DNA of 64,000 bases from Oscheius sp. JU75 (GCA_037178855.1 JASJZC010000005.1:3348001-3412000), one strand, 5' to 3'; positions 35,037 through 47,801 are shown, counted from the first letter of the stretch. Notes: a model not told the origin generated them from the letters alone. Program-made: numbers and translations.

Positions 35037-38000
35037 TCACATGGGGTGAGAAGGGAAGATTGGCTGTCCATTAGAGATCATCGGAAGCATTCCACCGTGT
35101 CCATAGCCAATCATAAGTTGCGGTTGAACTAAAGAGGGGGATTAGGACGAGAAAATGAAATAAGTTTACTTGTGGATACGTTAGAAAGGTCTTCGTGACT
35201 GTTCTTCTCCTGACGAGCCGCCGCCTTCTCCAGCTTGTCCAGCCGAGTCTGATAGTCACGCATAGTTTGGATCATGAAAGGCATGGCGAAATCCATGATT
35301 TTGTGTCTCCAGGCGAGTTCCAGGACAACATCGGAATTGAGCAGATTGTAGCAGACGACAAGAGCCTGACTGAACGATTCGTACAGCTTCTCGTCGATGA
35401 AGAAATTGATCAATTGCTCTACGAGTTCAGGAGACTCTGACGTAGCAGCATACTCCATGGCGTCCTAAAAACCAAAAACAATTCTTGAAAATGATCGAAA
35501 CCGACCTTGTACAGATTGTCTTTCTTGCAGAGCTCGATCGCCTGCTCCCATCTGTTGTTCCCCCTGAAGAGGCATGCCGCAATGCGACGGAACTCGATAA
35601 GGGGATGCTTCTCCAGATGATTGGCCAGAGCGATGTTGTCGAAGTTGTGGTAGGAATCGATAGATCTTTTAAGAGCAACATGATCTTCCTCTTCGATAAG
35701 TAGTTGATTGAGTGCCTCGTTAATGGACTTATTGTCCTGGTTCTGGACATGTTTCAGGTAATTCTTGACCAGAGGCAGGTGGTTTTCTGAACAGATGAAT
35801 AAGTTGACGAAAAAAGATAATCACGTTTGGCGAAGAGCTGGACTGTACGCGTGTGATCGAGACGAGCAGACAAGACGGAGAGGAGATCGCTGAGGAGTAG
35901 TGGCTTGAAATCCAAATAGAACTGCATGCTCTTGTAGTAAAGTTCGACATTGGCAACCTAAATAAAAGTTTTGAGATTGAAACTCCGCAAAAGAATTACC
36001 TTAGCAATAACCTCCTTGAAGTGCTGCTCTTTCCAAGATTCGGTCGGATGCTGCATCATGGTGATAGCCGCGTTATCGTACTCCTCGTACTTGTCGTAGA
36101 GGAAGACCAACTCGGACCAGAGGTGAGCGTCTTCGGCAGCTCGGAGGACCTTTGGAATGTTGACGCGAGACCAGTAAAGCTCGAGATGCTCGTGCAGCTT
36201 GTCTGTCTTGAACTTGGTGTAGAGGATGGCCAGTTCTGTGAAGAGACCCATATGGGAGCGCTCGAGGACGAGTCCAGATTCCAGCAAGGCTAGAATACCG
36301 TATCTCACTGAAGTAACATCAAACTAACCAATCAATTCATCGCAGTGTCCATGACTCTGGTAGAAGTTGATAATGTCGTCAAGCTCGTCGGCGTGAACAA
36401 TAATGTTCAGCCCACAAACTTGGGCCAAACGGAATTCTTTGGCTCTGATGCAAGCGAAGCAGACTTCCTTGAACGTCTTCGTGTTATTGGCCTTGCGTGC
36501 AGCGTCGACAGCCTCCTGGTAATCTTCAAGCTTCACAAGAGTGAGGGCCAACTTGGCAAAGCTGGAGACAGCCGTGAAGAGGGTCTTGGCAGCGACAAAC
36601 ATGGCGTTGTCGTAGCAGCGCTCTCCAACCTTAAATGATTTTTAGACGAACTGTGAGGGAAATGGTTACTTGAGCAATTTGAGCATGGTTCGGTTCACTG
36701 ATGAAGTGCTGCAGCTCCGTGAGACGATCAGTCTTTGCCAAAGCAAAAGCCAACTCTGTGTCAATGAATGCCTCTCGCGACTTCTGGCGAGCCATCTGCA
36801 GATAGCGGACGAGATCTTCCCAGTGTCCTACAAAAACTTGTTAGGACAATTACGACAACGGTAGTACCTGTCAAAGAGCATTGTTTGACCATATCCGCAA
36901 AATCACCAGGCTCGTCGGCTTTGATGAACGAGTTGACGGCCTCCTTGATCATGTTTTGGGCGAGTTGGGCCTTTGCCAGACAGCTCCAGACATCCGACTG
37001 ATTGCACTTCTCGGCAAACTCGTAGGCACGATCGAGATTCTTCAGCTCTTTTACGAGAACGTTCATGGCGCTGTAGTTCACTTTGAACTTCTTGTAGATG
37101 ACGAATGCCTCCTCGTACAGTCCGCTCGAGATGGCGATTTGAGCAATGTCAGGAGCGTCATAGTTGTCTAACTTTTGGATGTACTCCATGACACGGGCTC
37201 CATCAGTCTGAACATGATTGTTAGAAGATGGTACCAAATGGAATCACCTTCATTGCGGTGAGAATAAGAAGATTCTGCAGATTCTTATGGTCCGAGAAGG
37301 TCTTAGTCTCGAGTACTATCTTTTCCAAAAGCTCGATCAGTTCCTTATGAAGTTCGGCAGCCATGAAGGCCTTGACAGTCGTGGAAATGTCGTCAGGATC
37401 TTGAGTCTCGACAAGGGCTGTCTGTGCGACCTGAAAATGGAAAGAGTAACGACGACACATTTAGAAAATTGAACCTGGTCAATGAGCGGGCGTCTGTGAA
37501 CGTTATCCTCCTTTAGGACTAGAGCCCAGAGGTCGATCTTCCTCCTACGAACGAGATAACGAGCCAAATTCTTGAACAGAGAGTTATCGTTGCAAACATC
37601 GATCAGCTCCTGGTCGCATTCCCCTCGCTCATATGCTAGGAAAGAGAGTTGCGGATTCCTCTTCTCGCAATACTTTCCAATAACCGAGCTCTCGTAGTAC
37701 TTGTTTTCGCGAAGGAAACGCTCAGCATTGCTATTCGCAGCGTCAATGTAGATCTTGGCCAAGGCGTTGTGTGTGGCAGCGTCAGTGGTTCCCTCGTGGA
37801 TGCGAGTCTCGAGCCAGTGTTGGAGCAACTTCAGCCTGTGAAGCGAGAAAGTTAGGCAAACAAAGATAGTCACCTATTCCGTGTCTCTAGCTCTTTGACA
37901 AGAGCATCAACATCAAAATGACCTTTAGTATTGTTGATAAGTTGCTTGATGTTGTCCTCGGAGCAGTTGACGTCGAGAAGAGCTCCTACGACGGTTGGCA

Positions 38001-40808
38001 GACGTTCCGAGTTGACTTTGCAAACGAAGACCTCGATGTACTGCTGCAGCTGGTTCTGATAGAGGTAGAGAACGAGTTCATGGACCAAGTTGTGACGATC
38101 ACAGACGATTATCAGTGGTATCTAAAACGAGCCGCCAGTTCGTGTAAGCACAAAAAAATTTACCTGGTCCGCCAATTTGGCTTCCTTTAAAAAGTTCATC
38201 ACTCTCGTGGGATCGTAGACACTAGACTCGCGACAGACTCGCTCAACTTCTTTGTATTGCCCTGTGCGTGTAGCAGCTTGGATGTACTTGAAATGGATCT
38301 CAGGATCTTGGGAGACATTTACAATCGAGCCGAGGAAGAAGAAAAGTCCTTCGTACGACTTGTGGCTTTCGAAAAGGTTGACGAGTTTGTCCGTTCCTAA
38401 TTGCTCATGGTACTTGGAGGCAATTTGCACGACAACCTGAAATCGCGCATGTTAGTTAAAATCAAGCTAAAACCGACATTTAGGTTTTGGCGGAGGTTTT
38501 GAGCCAACATTGTCGTTAGACAGTCCATCGAATCCTCTACAGAGAGTCGTCCGAAGAACGAAATGAGCCATTCGGGTTGTAGTTGGGTAGCATGTGTAAG
38601 AGCTTTCTTGATATCGTAGAGATCCGTGAACTGCTCAAGAGCACGTTGTATAAGGCCCGCCTTTTCACATAGCTGTCCAATGGCCGTCTTGTCGTAATGA
38701 GTGAACATGTTGTTACCGAGAATGGCATCAGCTACCTGAAGATTCGTTTTTTTATCTCTAAAGAAAGGATACTACCTGAATGTTGTTGCCATTTAAGTTC
38801 ATCTCAAGCAACTTCGTCTGCAAAGGACCGTCTTCCGGCTTATCGTCCTTCAGAGTCTCGAGAAGGAATTGAGTGCAAGGCTGGACCGCGTTGACTTCAG
38901 TGAAGCAGTCGACAATCTGCTCGACGCTGACCAGAGGTCCACTCGATCCTTCCGAGACGAGCATTTGGGCGAACTTTGCCGCAGCTTCATTGTTGCCAGC
39001 ACGGAGGATTTGACGCAAGAAGAAAAGATAATCAGGAGTGTAGCCGAATCGTTTACAGTACACGATGATCTAAACAATAGAGTAAATTACGATGGAGGGA
39101 CTAACCTTCTCGAACTGGCCAGCCTCGGCAAAGGATTGAACTACTTTGTGGCTGACAGAACCTCGCAGATAGATTGTAACAGCGATATTGGCGTCGAATG
39201 GCTTCACCATATCTCCGAGCTCCTCACAACATTCCAGTTTCTGCTCATTCAGCCATTTGTTCAGCAGTTCCTTACGACCCTGCTGCAGAACGGGTCGACA
39301 GAGTTCCAGCGTCTCGTACTTGTTGAGTTTACCCTAAACTAATTATTTCGATTGTAGCCTATATGGTGTGCCTGATCAAGAAGGAGACCGAAGTAGTGAA
39401 GGAGAGGAGAACCGCCTGAAGTAGAACCCGGGCATTGTTGAAGTTTTTGAATGGTTTCAGGGGTCCTCAGAATTTCCTTTGGAGCCGTAGCTGCCACCTT
39501 GGCTGCTTCTGTGAACTGCTGCTGATTGTAGAGCATCTGGAATTTCTGGACGACGAGGTCTTCAGCTCCAGCGAGACCACAACGGGCAGCAAGACGAACA
39601 GCCAGTTCAGGATTCTGTAGCTGACCGGAGACGTACGGGATCAGATTGCTTTCATCGACCGAGACCGATAGAACCTCAAAATAACTTTTTTTGATGGCGA
39701 GAAGAAATACTACCTGTCCACGTTTGTTGATACCCATGATACCGCTGCACTGATCATACTCGGTCGTCACAAAGATCGTTTCTGTCGAGATACGGTTTGA
39801 GAATATCCGTGTACCAGTTTCCAAGTCGTAGAGATGAACGAAACCGTGTTTCGTAATAAGGTAGACAACTCCATGTTTTGAAGAGGCTTGCATGGAGACG
39901 GGGAAATCGTAGACCGTGTCCGAGGCAAACGGAACTTCGACAGCTTGTTTGACGAATGGTTGATTGCCAACTGCCGGTTTACCGACCTCGATGATGTGCA
40001 GCTGAATAGAACAGTTTTTACCAAAATAGAAAGCAAGTACCTTTCCACCAGTTTCATTCTTGACCGAGAAGCAGAACAGGTTGGATGGACTCTGATTTCC
40101 GCTAGACTTGAAACGGACGAAACAAGCCGAGTGTCCGTCAATGGCTTGCGAGACTCCGCGCTCCGTACTGAACAATTGCATGGATCCGACAACACGGTTG
40201 TCCTTGGCCGCAATTCCGATCAACACGAGCCACTTGGACTCAAAGTCCGCTCGGTAGCTGATGATCTTGACACCGTCCAAATTGCTGAGTCGATCGAACA
40301 TTTTTTGAGGGGCGTCATCGCCTATAAAATAAGTCTTATCAAAAGAGGGTAGACCAAACATACCTTCGATCGACCAGTGATATACACTAGATGCGGTGAT
40401 GAGGGCAATAGTTTCCTCGTTGATCCAACGCCAGTAGGTGATATCCTCCGTGTTCTGATGAGATTTGACCTTGGTTTTCTTCTCGATGTCGAAAATTTGG
40501 ATAGTGCTTCCAGACTTCAGAGCAAGTATCTTCCTGCTGGGATGCATGATGACCGAATCGGCAGAGATGGGACGGCGTTTTGGATGCGTCGGGTCAGCCA
40601 TGTCAATGATGACGACTTGATTATGTCCACTGACGCCCTCCTCGCGGATGACGATGTAGCGGTCACTCTCCATGGTCACATTAGTGAAGCAAATGAAGGC
40701 GGGCTTCACTCCTATGGCCTCGAGCTGAAAGCACAAGGTTGACAAAATTTGAGCTGAAAAGCTCACCTGGAGGTGCTCCTGGAACTTAATTGGAAGCGGC
40801 ACAGTCAT
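35037..40808 (-). CDS. chc-1: Clathrin heavy chain
   Basis: Complete gene of roughly 1,680 codons. The start ATG at 40806-40808 ([14 protein letters not shown]) is 13 nt after a TTTCAG acceptor. About 40800-39700 encodes the seven-bladed N-terminal propeller that binds adaptor clathrin-box motifs. The linker and heavy-chain repeats run from about 39600 to 35250 ([34 protein letters not shown]-like segments, [20 protein letters not shown]). The trimerisation region near 35130-35460 includes [20 protein letters not shown] and [20 protein letters not shown]. The last exon adds [20 protein letters not shown] and a TGA at 35037-35039. Clathrin forms the triskelion coat for endocytosis and Golgi/endosome traffic. 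Short introns interrupt the gene about a dozen times without a frame break. Confidence 0.97.
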
Positions 40809-41826
40809 TTAGAGGCTTGCTCTGAAAAACATTGTGAAAATAGACTCACAAGTTATAGCTGAGAACATCTAAACAGTCGAAGGTGAGTGACGAGTTCGAT
40901 TAAGCAGAATGAACAAAGTAACCCCAGTGTAAACCATCAAAGTTCGCTTTGCATAATAATTTTGTGTAGCCTACACGTGAAAATAGGCTTAAAAACAAGT
41001 AACTCGGATTCAAAACTTACAACACGAGCCGTGTAAAACAGCAAAACGAGAACAAACGAGAAATTTTGGGGAAACGGGTAGCGTCCGAGAATTACGGTAT
41101 GCAATTCGTGTCAAGACCATTCGTCAAATCGTCCTTTGACTGGCAAATTTGCTGAAAACGGCCTCATTCCGTCTTGCTGGCACTTCCGGAGATAAGGATA
41201 AAAGCTGAAAGATACGTTTACGATCTTTTAGGAAAAAGGAGATGTGCAAAGTTGGATTGAACGAGGGGAAAATCAGGTGGAGACTGCTCGCAGACATAGG
41301 TGAAAGACTTGTTATTTATGTGTACCCCTTCCTTCCAGTTTCTAGGTTTTTTGGAGGTCTGAAGCAGAGACTCTTAGTCGTTAGTTTCGACTCGTATAAT
41401 CGACGAACTTCTGAAAACTGCCAAGAATGAGATGCCTGAGACACTTCAAAGCTTGCATCTTTACTTTCCAATGACCAATTCCACACCCTTTTTCAAATTT
41501 ATTAAATCAATACAAAGAGACTTTTTTCGCAGAAAAATCATAGACATCGCCAGGCTATCGATACCGTCTAACCGCATACCGTTAATCCAACAGGCAAATA
41601 TTTTGAAATGCGCAGATGATCATTCTCAAGCCGTTTCCCTATAGTACCATTATCCTCATTGTATCGATACTCACCATCTTACTCGAGCAATTGGTAACTA
41701 GGTAGATTAGCAAGCAGCGTGCTAGAAAAAGAGGCGAGTAGGTGGGGCGAATCTGGCCAGCGTAGAACCGATAGTAAAAGATAAAACAAATTTCAACTAG
41801 CAGTTCGTGATGCCTTCTGGAACCTA
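40809..41826. other. Intergenic region upstream of clathrin
   Basis: About 1 kb, AT-rich, without a supported gene. It carries the clathrin 5' region and the left flank of the mariner insertion. Confidence 0.5.
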
Positions 41827-41857
41827 TTGGGTTGGCATATAAGTCTTTTCGCTTTTT
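41827..41857 (+). repeat. Left terminal inverted repeat of the mariner element
   Basis: 31 bases matching the reverse complement of 43035-43065 at every position. Confidence 0.96.
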
Positions 41858-42005
41858 GTAAACATGTCCTTTGTCTTGTTTGCAACAATGACCGAGCTGT
41901 TGATATAGCACCTCGTGTAGCTCACTCAGTCCTCTACAACCACCATGCAAGACATCACTTCTTTTCTTCTTGTACTCTATTCTCTGTTCGTCTTGATCCG
42001 GACTA

Positions 42006-42998
42006 TTGATGACTGGCCACCCTACGATCTGCGACATGAGTTCCTCAAAGGCACGAATGGAGCCCAAACGGCGGCTGATATCAACGATGTTTATGGCCAA
42101 AGGACGACGTCCACGAGGGTATGCCAGTTGTGGCTCTATCGCTTTCGGTCTGGGGACAAAAGTGTCGAAGATGAGCCAAGGTCAACTTTTGATGAATCGA
42201 AGCTGCTGCAGCTTGTGAACGAGAACAATCGCCAGACTACCCGTGAACTAGCAGAGGCACTGTCTGTCAGTCATGCTGCAGTGGAACACCATTTGAAGCA
42301 ATTGGGATTTATGAAGTAACTGGGCACTTGGTTGCCGCATGACCACAGTGACACCCAGAAGTGGCAGCGCATGTCCGTCGCCCATTCTCTCCTATCCAGG
42401 TATGAGAGGAAATCCTTTTTACCATGCCTGGTGATGGGAATTGAGAAGTGGGTAACGTAGGTAAACTTCCAAAGGAAGCGTCAATGAGTGGATCCAGGCC
42501 AGGCACCAAGTCCTGATGTGAACCCGATACTCATTAAAGAAGATTATGCTCTCTGTTTCCTGGGATATCGAAGGAGTGGTGCACTGGGAACTGCTGGATG
42601 CTGGAACTACCCTTACGGCCGCCATTTATAGCCAGCAACTTGAAAAGGTTGCCGTTGCACTTCGTCAGAAACGACCGCAGAAGTCGAAGGTCATCCTGCA
42701 GATGGACAACACGCGCCCCCATGTTGCAAAACTCACTCGCTCCAAGATCCACGACCTGGGTTGGGAGATTTTACCCTATCCTCCATACAGCCCGGACCTT
42801 GCCCCTTCCGACTATTATCTGTTCCGGACCCTCAACAACGAGATTGGAGGACAACAGTTCGATTCCGACGGCGCACTCAAAATCTGGTTGACAAACTTCT
42901 TCGCGTCGAAACCCAAGGTGTTCTACGAGTGTGGCATCCGTAAGCTACCCGTGAAATGGGCAGACGTGGTACATTATAATGGTAATTACAACGAATGA
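42006..42998 (+). pseudogene. Mariner transposase pseudogene
   Basis: The N-terminal helix-turn-helix part is readable (YDLRHEFLKGTNGAQTAADI; ENNRQTTRELAEALSVSHAA), then a stop occurs at 42317-42319. Further stops follow near 42456 and 42484, and a frameshift occurs near 42540. The catalytic part continues in another frame to 42998: MLSVSWDIEGVVHWELL, LQMDNTRPHVAKL and PYSPDLAPSDYYLF, giving the second and third acidic residues of the mariner D,D34D triad. The first, normally in a GDEKW motif, is replaced in MGIEKWV. The element cannot make an active enzyme, though its ends could still be used in trans. Confidence 0.92.
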
Positions 42999-43034
42999 AA
43001 AAGTTGTTTGGAAGTCAATAAATTTTGGCATTTG

Positions 43035-43065
43035 AAAAAGCGAAAAGACTTATATGCCAACCCAA
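43035..43065 (-). repeat. Right terminal inverted repeat of the mariner element
   Basis: 31 bases, perfect inverted match to 41827-41857. Confidence 0.96.
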
Positions 43066-43067
43066 TA

Positions 43068-43930
43068 ATTTTAAACCCATCCAACAAAAAGTATTTTTGA
43101 GCAACACAACATCTGGACAGCACAGCATAATTTGCTCACGCCTCTTTTGTGGCCACGTACAAACAAACAGACAAAGTTCTCCAGTTTAGGGGAGACCGAG
43201 TTTGAGAAAAAGTTGCTCCAGACACGGTAGCTCGACAGGAGGGAAATATGCGGATAGATTGGAGTGGGAGGGAAGGGCCAGGTTCTGAGCCGAACTGCGA
43301 CATTTAAGTGGTAAAATGTTTTGATTTTGGACGGCAGTGTTCAAAATCAGAGTAGATAACACGCTTGAAAAGGGTCTAATAAGGGCAGAGAACACAAAAT
43401 ATGCATATCCGAAGAAGTTTATTTTTCGACTCATAAAAATTTCTTATGAAAGCTTTGTGATTTTGAGTGTTTTTGAAAGCCCTGATTGAGCTCTTCTCGA
43501 CTACATCGTCAGTTTTGATCTATTCAATTTGACCAGGGCATTACAAGTGCTCAGAATAGAGAATATTTGGTTTTTGGAAGCTTCATAGCGCAGAGAAAAC
43601 CTCTGGGTAATCGGGTCCCGGTTGTTAAAGTTACTCATCAAGGTCTACAAAACTGCGCTATCAGTATTTCGGAAACACCTCAAAATTTCTTCTACTAAAG
43701 TGCAATGGCGTCGTCCGTGCGTCACCACGAGAAAAAGAGCTGGCAAGTTATTGCATGTCAAGTTTTAAGTTGACAAGTCAGCTTTTGGGGAAACTTGGGG
43801 CCCGCTTGTTGTCAATGCTAACTCATGACTAAGGGACGGCTGGTCTAGTTTTAAACCAACTGCAAAGTTTCTCCCACAGCTGGCTTGTCCCCTTGTCAGC
43901 TTTTTTTGGGATTAGTGTTGACATGCAATT
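43068..43930. other. AT-rich repeat-like interval, no gene
   Basis: Right flank of the mariner element. Short ORFs have no support. The stretch from about 43600 on may be the start of the dispersed repeat unit. Confidence 0.4.
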
Positions 43931-44660
43931 GTGCGGACACCATGACACAGACAGACGGACGGACACCATTGCACTTTAATAAAGAAAGACCAGCCGTCTG
44001 CGACGTCGCTCTGGATAAAGTTAGGAGTGTCGAAGTGTCAAAACTGAGTGCATTCGAAAGAATGTCAACTTGACCGACGCTTTTACGTAGTAGACAGACT
44101 CATCTTCCAGCTCATTGACTGTTTTACTCTCAGTTATTCCTCCGAACCCCTTTTCCCACCTCTACTAAGAGTTCTCGCTCATTGAACCAGTTGGATCTAT
44201 TCGATGGAAGTTTTTGGCGCTATCCCCCCTCTCTCATACAATGTGTCTCCAATCCTGTTGGCTACAGTTACATTCCATGATCGTTTTTGAGTTTGACAAA
44301 GGGTCCCTACGTCGATTTTGATCGGGTTGCGCTACCCTCTCTGCCGATCCCTGTTATGGTAAAATCAGCTGAATACCGTCTATTTCGCTCCCACAGAGGA
44401 GAGCGATATAGACGGTAATAGTCATAAGAGAATAATAATCATTTCAGTGCCTCACATTTTCACAGGTCTCAGTCGAAATTCCTCTGCAACCTGCTGTAGA
44501 ACCCTGCGAGTAACTGGTTTTAGTGTGTTCTGCGATGTAATTTTGCGAGAAAGTAATCCGAGAAAACTACGAAAGAGACAAAAAGAATGAAAAAGTGGAC
44601 AAAAACAGTGGAAACGTTTTTTGTGAGAGAATTTGGCATACTGTAACGCCATTTTGCGTG
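43930..44660 (+). repeat. Dispersed repeat, copy 2
   Basis: Related over most of its length to the copy in the THOC7 intron (19850-20335). Shared blocks include CAGCCGTCTGCGACGTCGCT at about 43990, the GGGTTGCGCTACCCTCTCTG stretch near 44325, CTCTGCAACCTGCTGTAG near 44480 and GTGGAAACGTTTTTTG near 44610. It is longer than copy 1 because of inserted sequence at about 44050-44270 and a hairpin at 44374-44417. No coding frame. Confidence 0.65.
44374..44417. repeat. Inverted repeat (hairpin) within dispersed repeat
   Basis: Arms of 17 bases (44374-44390 and 44401-44417) pair with a single mismatch around a 10-base loop. The matching part of copy 1 lacks it. Confidence 0.75.
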
Positions 44661-44941
44661 CCCGAATTTTGGGCTTCGCACCTTTTTTCTTGTAATTTTT
44701 CCATGTTTTCGCTCTTTTTCTCATCACCCTATCCTTATATCATAAAGATGGCAAAGTAAGCATTCTATTTAGATTGCAAACATCAAAAACGTGTCATGAT
44801 CCAAGCTTGTTTTCGAAACGAGCCCTGTCACAAGAATGTCGCGTTTGTTCCAAAGTCTCACAATGAAGAAAAGACGATAACTGGAACACAATTCATTCAA
44901 AAGAATCAATAATTAACAGTCGTGAGATCAAAAACACCGTC

Positions 44942-47186
44942 TTAATCGACCTCCTCGATGGTAGGTCCTCCAGCAGAAGCTCCAGCTCCAGGGGCTCCTC
45001 CGGGCATTCCTCCAGGGGCTCCACCAGCAGCCTGGTACATCTTCGTGATGATGGGATTGCAGACGCCCTCGAGTTCCTTTTGCTAAAAATTAGAGATAAA
45101 CAACTAAAGGTAGCTTCTAACATGGTGCTCGAATTCTTCCTTCTCGGCGGTCTGGTTGGAGTCGAGCCATCTGATGATCTCTTCGCACTTGTCCTCGATC
45201 TTCTTCCTGTCTTCGGGAGAAAGCTTGTCCTTCAGCTGAAATAAATGCTGATACAGCACAAGTTTTACAAACAAACCTTTTCATCCTCAAGAGTCTGCTT
45301 CATGTTGAAAGCATAGCTCTCCAAGGAGTTCTTAGCTTGGATTCGGTCTTTTTGCTGCTCGTCATCGGCCTTGTACTTCTCAGCCTCGTTGACCATCCTT
45401 TCGATGTCTTCCTTGCTCAAGCGGCCCTTGTCATTGGTGATCGTGATCTTGTTCGACTTTCCAGTAGATTTGTCGGCGGCGCTGACATTCAGGATACCAT
45501 TGGCGTCAATGTCGAAGGTGACCTGAACGAACGTTGATTACGAAGAGCATTTCCTCCTACCTCGATCTGAGGGACTCCGCGGGGAGCAGGAGGAATTCCG
45601 GACAGTTCGAATTTTCCGAGAAGATTGTTGTCCTTGGTCATGGCTCTCTCTCCTTCATAGACTTGAATAAGTACTCCGGGCTGGTTATCAGAGTAGGTGG
45701 TGAAGGTTTGAGAAGTCTTGGTCGGGATGGTAGTGTTTCTCTGAAGACAGCAATGAAGAGAACAAAATTATTTAGTACCTTGATGAGGGCAGTCATGACA
45801 CCTCCAGCAGTCTCGATACCGAGGGAGAGGGGAGCGACATCAAGAAGAAGAAGGTCCTGGACGGCTTCCGACTTGTCTCCGGACAAGATAGCAGCCTGGA
45901 CAGCAGCTCCGTACGCAACAGCCTCATCTGGAAAAGAAACAGGTTGAGTTTGAAAAATAAATCGGATTTACCAGGGTTGATAGACTTGTTGAGCTCCTTG
46001 CCACTGAAAAGGTCCGAGAGAAGCTTCTGTACCTTAGGGATACGGGTGGATCCACCGACAAGGACGATATCGTGGACCTGGCTCTTGTCCATCTTTGCGT
46101 CACGAAGAGACTTCTCGACGGGGTCCATGGTGTTGCGGAAAAGATCGGCACAGAGCTCTTCGAAACGGGCACGAGTGATGTTGGTGTAGAAGTCAATGCC
46201 CTCGAAAAGAGAGTCGATCTCGATGGAAGCTTGAGAAGATGAAGAGAGAGTTCTCTTGGCGCGTTCACAAGCTGTACGAAGACGACGAAGAGCACGGGGA
46301 TTGGAAGCCAAGTCCTTCTTGTGCTTGCGCTTGAACTCAGCGACGAAGTGGTTGACCATGCGGTTGTCGAAATCTTCTCCTCCAAGATGAGTGTCTCCGG
46401 CTGTAGACTTGACTTCGAAAATTCCATCCTCGATGGTAAGAATCGACACATCGAAGGTTCCGCCTCCAAGATCAAAGATGAGGACGTTGCGTTCGCCGTG
46501 ACCCTTCTTGTCCAGGCCGTAGGCAATGGCAGCGGCAGTTGGCTCGTTGATGATACGGAGAACATTCAGACCGGCGATGGCTCCGGCGTCTTTGGTGGCT
46601 TGACGCTGAGAGTCGTTGAAATAAGCCGGCACGGTGACAACGGCGTCCTAAATGTAATTTGTTAATATTATATCAATAATATCCGTACCTTGACAGTTTG
46701 TCCGAGGAAGGCTTCGGCAGTCTCCTTCATCTTGATCAGGACCATGGAAGAGACCTCCTCAGGAGTGAAGGTCTTGTTCTCGCCCTTGTACTCGACCTGG
46801 ATTTTGGGCTTAGTGGCGTCGTTGATGACCTTGAACGGCCAGTGCTTCATGTCGGACTGGACAGCCGGGTCGTCGAATTTGCGACCAATGAGACGCTTGG
46901 CATCTGAATTGAATATGTGTTTTTACATATAAATCACGAACCGAAGACGGTGTTGTGAGGGTTCATAGCTACTTGATTCTTGGCCGCATCACCAATGAGC
47001 CTCTCGGAGTCAGTGAAGGCGACATACGAAGGCGTAGTTCTATTACCTAAAACATCGTATCAGCCCAGAAGATGGAAAAAGTAAACCTTGATCATTGGCG
47101 ATGATTTCAACTTTTCCGTGTTGGAAGACTCCAACGCAGGAATAGGTAGTTCCGAGATCGATACCTACGGCGTTAGCCTTAGCCAT
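44942..47186 (-). CDS. hsp-1: Cytosolic HSP70 / HSC70 chaperone
   Basis: Full-length HSP70 of about 640 residues. It starts [20 protein letters not shown] at 47186 and ends with GGPTIEEVD before the TAA at 44942-44944. The ATPase signatures are present ([37 protein letters not shown]), as are the substrate-binding domain, the lid, and a Gly/Pro/Ala-rich GGMP-type tail. The EEVD end marks the cytosolic/nuclear form that works with TPR co-chaperones; there is no signal or organelle peptide. Several short introns are present, unusual for strictly heat-inducible copies and common in the constitutive HSP-1 type. The start is 3 nt after a TTTCAG acceptor, so the mRNA is trans-spliced or has a 5' UTR intron. 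A promoter with a heat-shock element lies about 115-150 bp upstream. Confidence 0.97.
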
Positions 47187-47296
47187 ATTCTGAAAATTGA
47201 GAAGAGTGAAACATAAATTTTAAAAGGGAAAAATTTGAAGAGAAAAAAGAGAAAGGGGAGAGAGGAGCGATTGTGAAAAAGACTTCGAAATGGTCC

Positions 47297-47336
47297 TATA
47301 TATTCCTCCGCGTTCTTCTTGCTCTCGAATGTTCTA
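47297..47336 (-). promoter_or_regulatory. HSP70 promoter: TATA box and heat-shock element
   Basis: On the minus strand a GAAnnTTC pair (47327-47334) with further AGAA repeats just downstream (about 47313-47320) fits a heat-shock-factor site. It lies some 25 bp upstream of a TATATA box at 47297-47302. The spacing is right for a heat-responsive promoter of the chaperone gene. Factor binding is inferred. Confidence 0.55.
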
Positions 47337-47624
47337 CGCCGACCGAGCGCGCACGTAAGCCCCGCCCAGTCTGTGGTTCAGCACACTTTGTCAGCGACAG
47401 AAATTTCAAAAGAGGCGCGAAGAGTGTAATCATCGTACTCAGCAACGGTAAAAAAAAATTCGGGAGCAGTTCAATGGCGGGGTTTACAAAGATTTCACAG
47501 CGAGCGGTAAAAATAAAGTCAGCGGCTCCCAAAAAATTATTGGAACCGAGAAGAAAAAACGTTCCAGAACAGTCGATGTCTTCGCCTCGAGATTCCGCGG
47601 GAAGTATTGGCGGATTTTCAAACC

Positions 47625-47801
47625 ATGAAAAACCTGGCTTTGTTATTTCTAGCATTATTTGTTCCGTCAATCCGCATTTTTTTTATTACAAAATTCATTC
47701 TAGTCTGTAAATGTTCTTCGCATATTCAGCTTCGTGTAGAGAAATCTTCCGTGGATGAGGAATCGGATGGGAGATGTGCGGTTTCATCGCTAAAATTGTG
47801 A
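47625..47801 (+). CDS. Possible short secreted peptide ORF
   Basis: An ATG-initiated 58-codon frame beginning with a hydrophobic leader (MKNLALLFLALFVPSI) and containing three cysteines. It is single-exon, unflanked by splice sites and lies in the region between HSP70 and the LHFPL gene. It may well be chance. Confidence 0.15.
   Translation: MKNLALLFLALFVPSIRIFFITKFILVCKCSSHIQLRVEKSSVDEESDGRCAVSSLKL

Larger units (their letters stand above)
41827..43065 (+). mobile_element. Mariner-family DNA transposon, full length, inactivated
   Basis: A 1,239-bp element bounded by perfect 31-bp terminal inverted repeats starting TTGGGTTGGCATATAAGT and flanked on both sides by a TA target duplication (41825-41826 and 43066-43067). 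The interior carries a decayed mariner transposase on the plus strand. Size, repeat ends, TA duplication and protein motifs all fit the Tc1/mariner superfamily, mariner branch. Confidence 0.96.

Noticed and set aside
39888-40352. Plus-strand ORF of 154 codons opposite clathrin heavy chain
   Set aside because: Antisense to the highly conserved clathrin propeller; such mirror frames are common in GC-balanced coding DNA.
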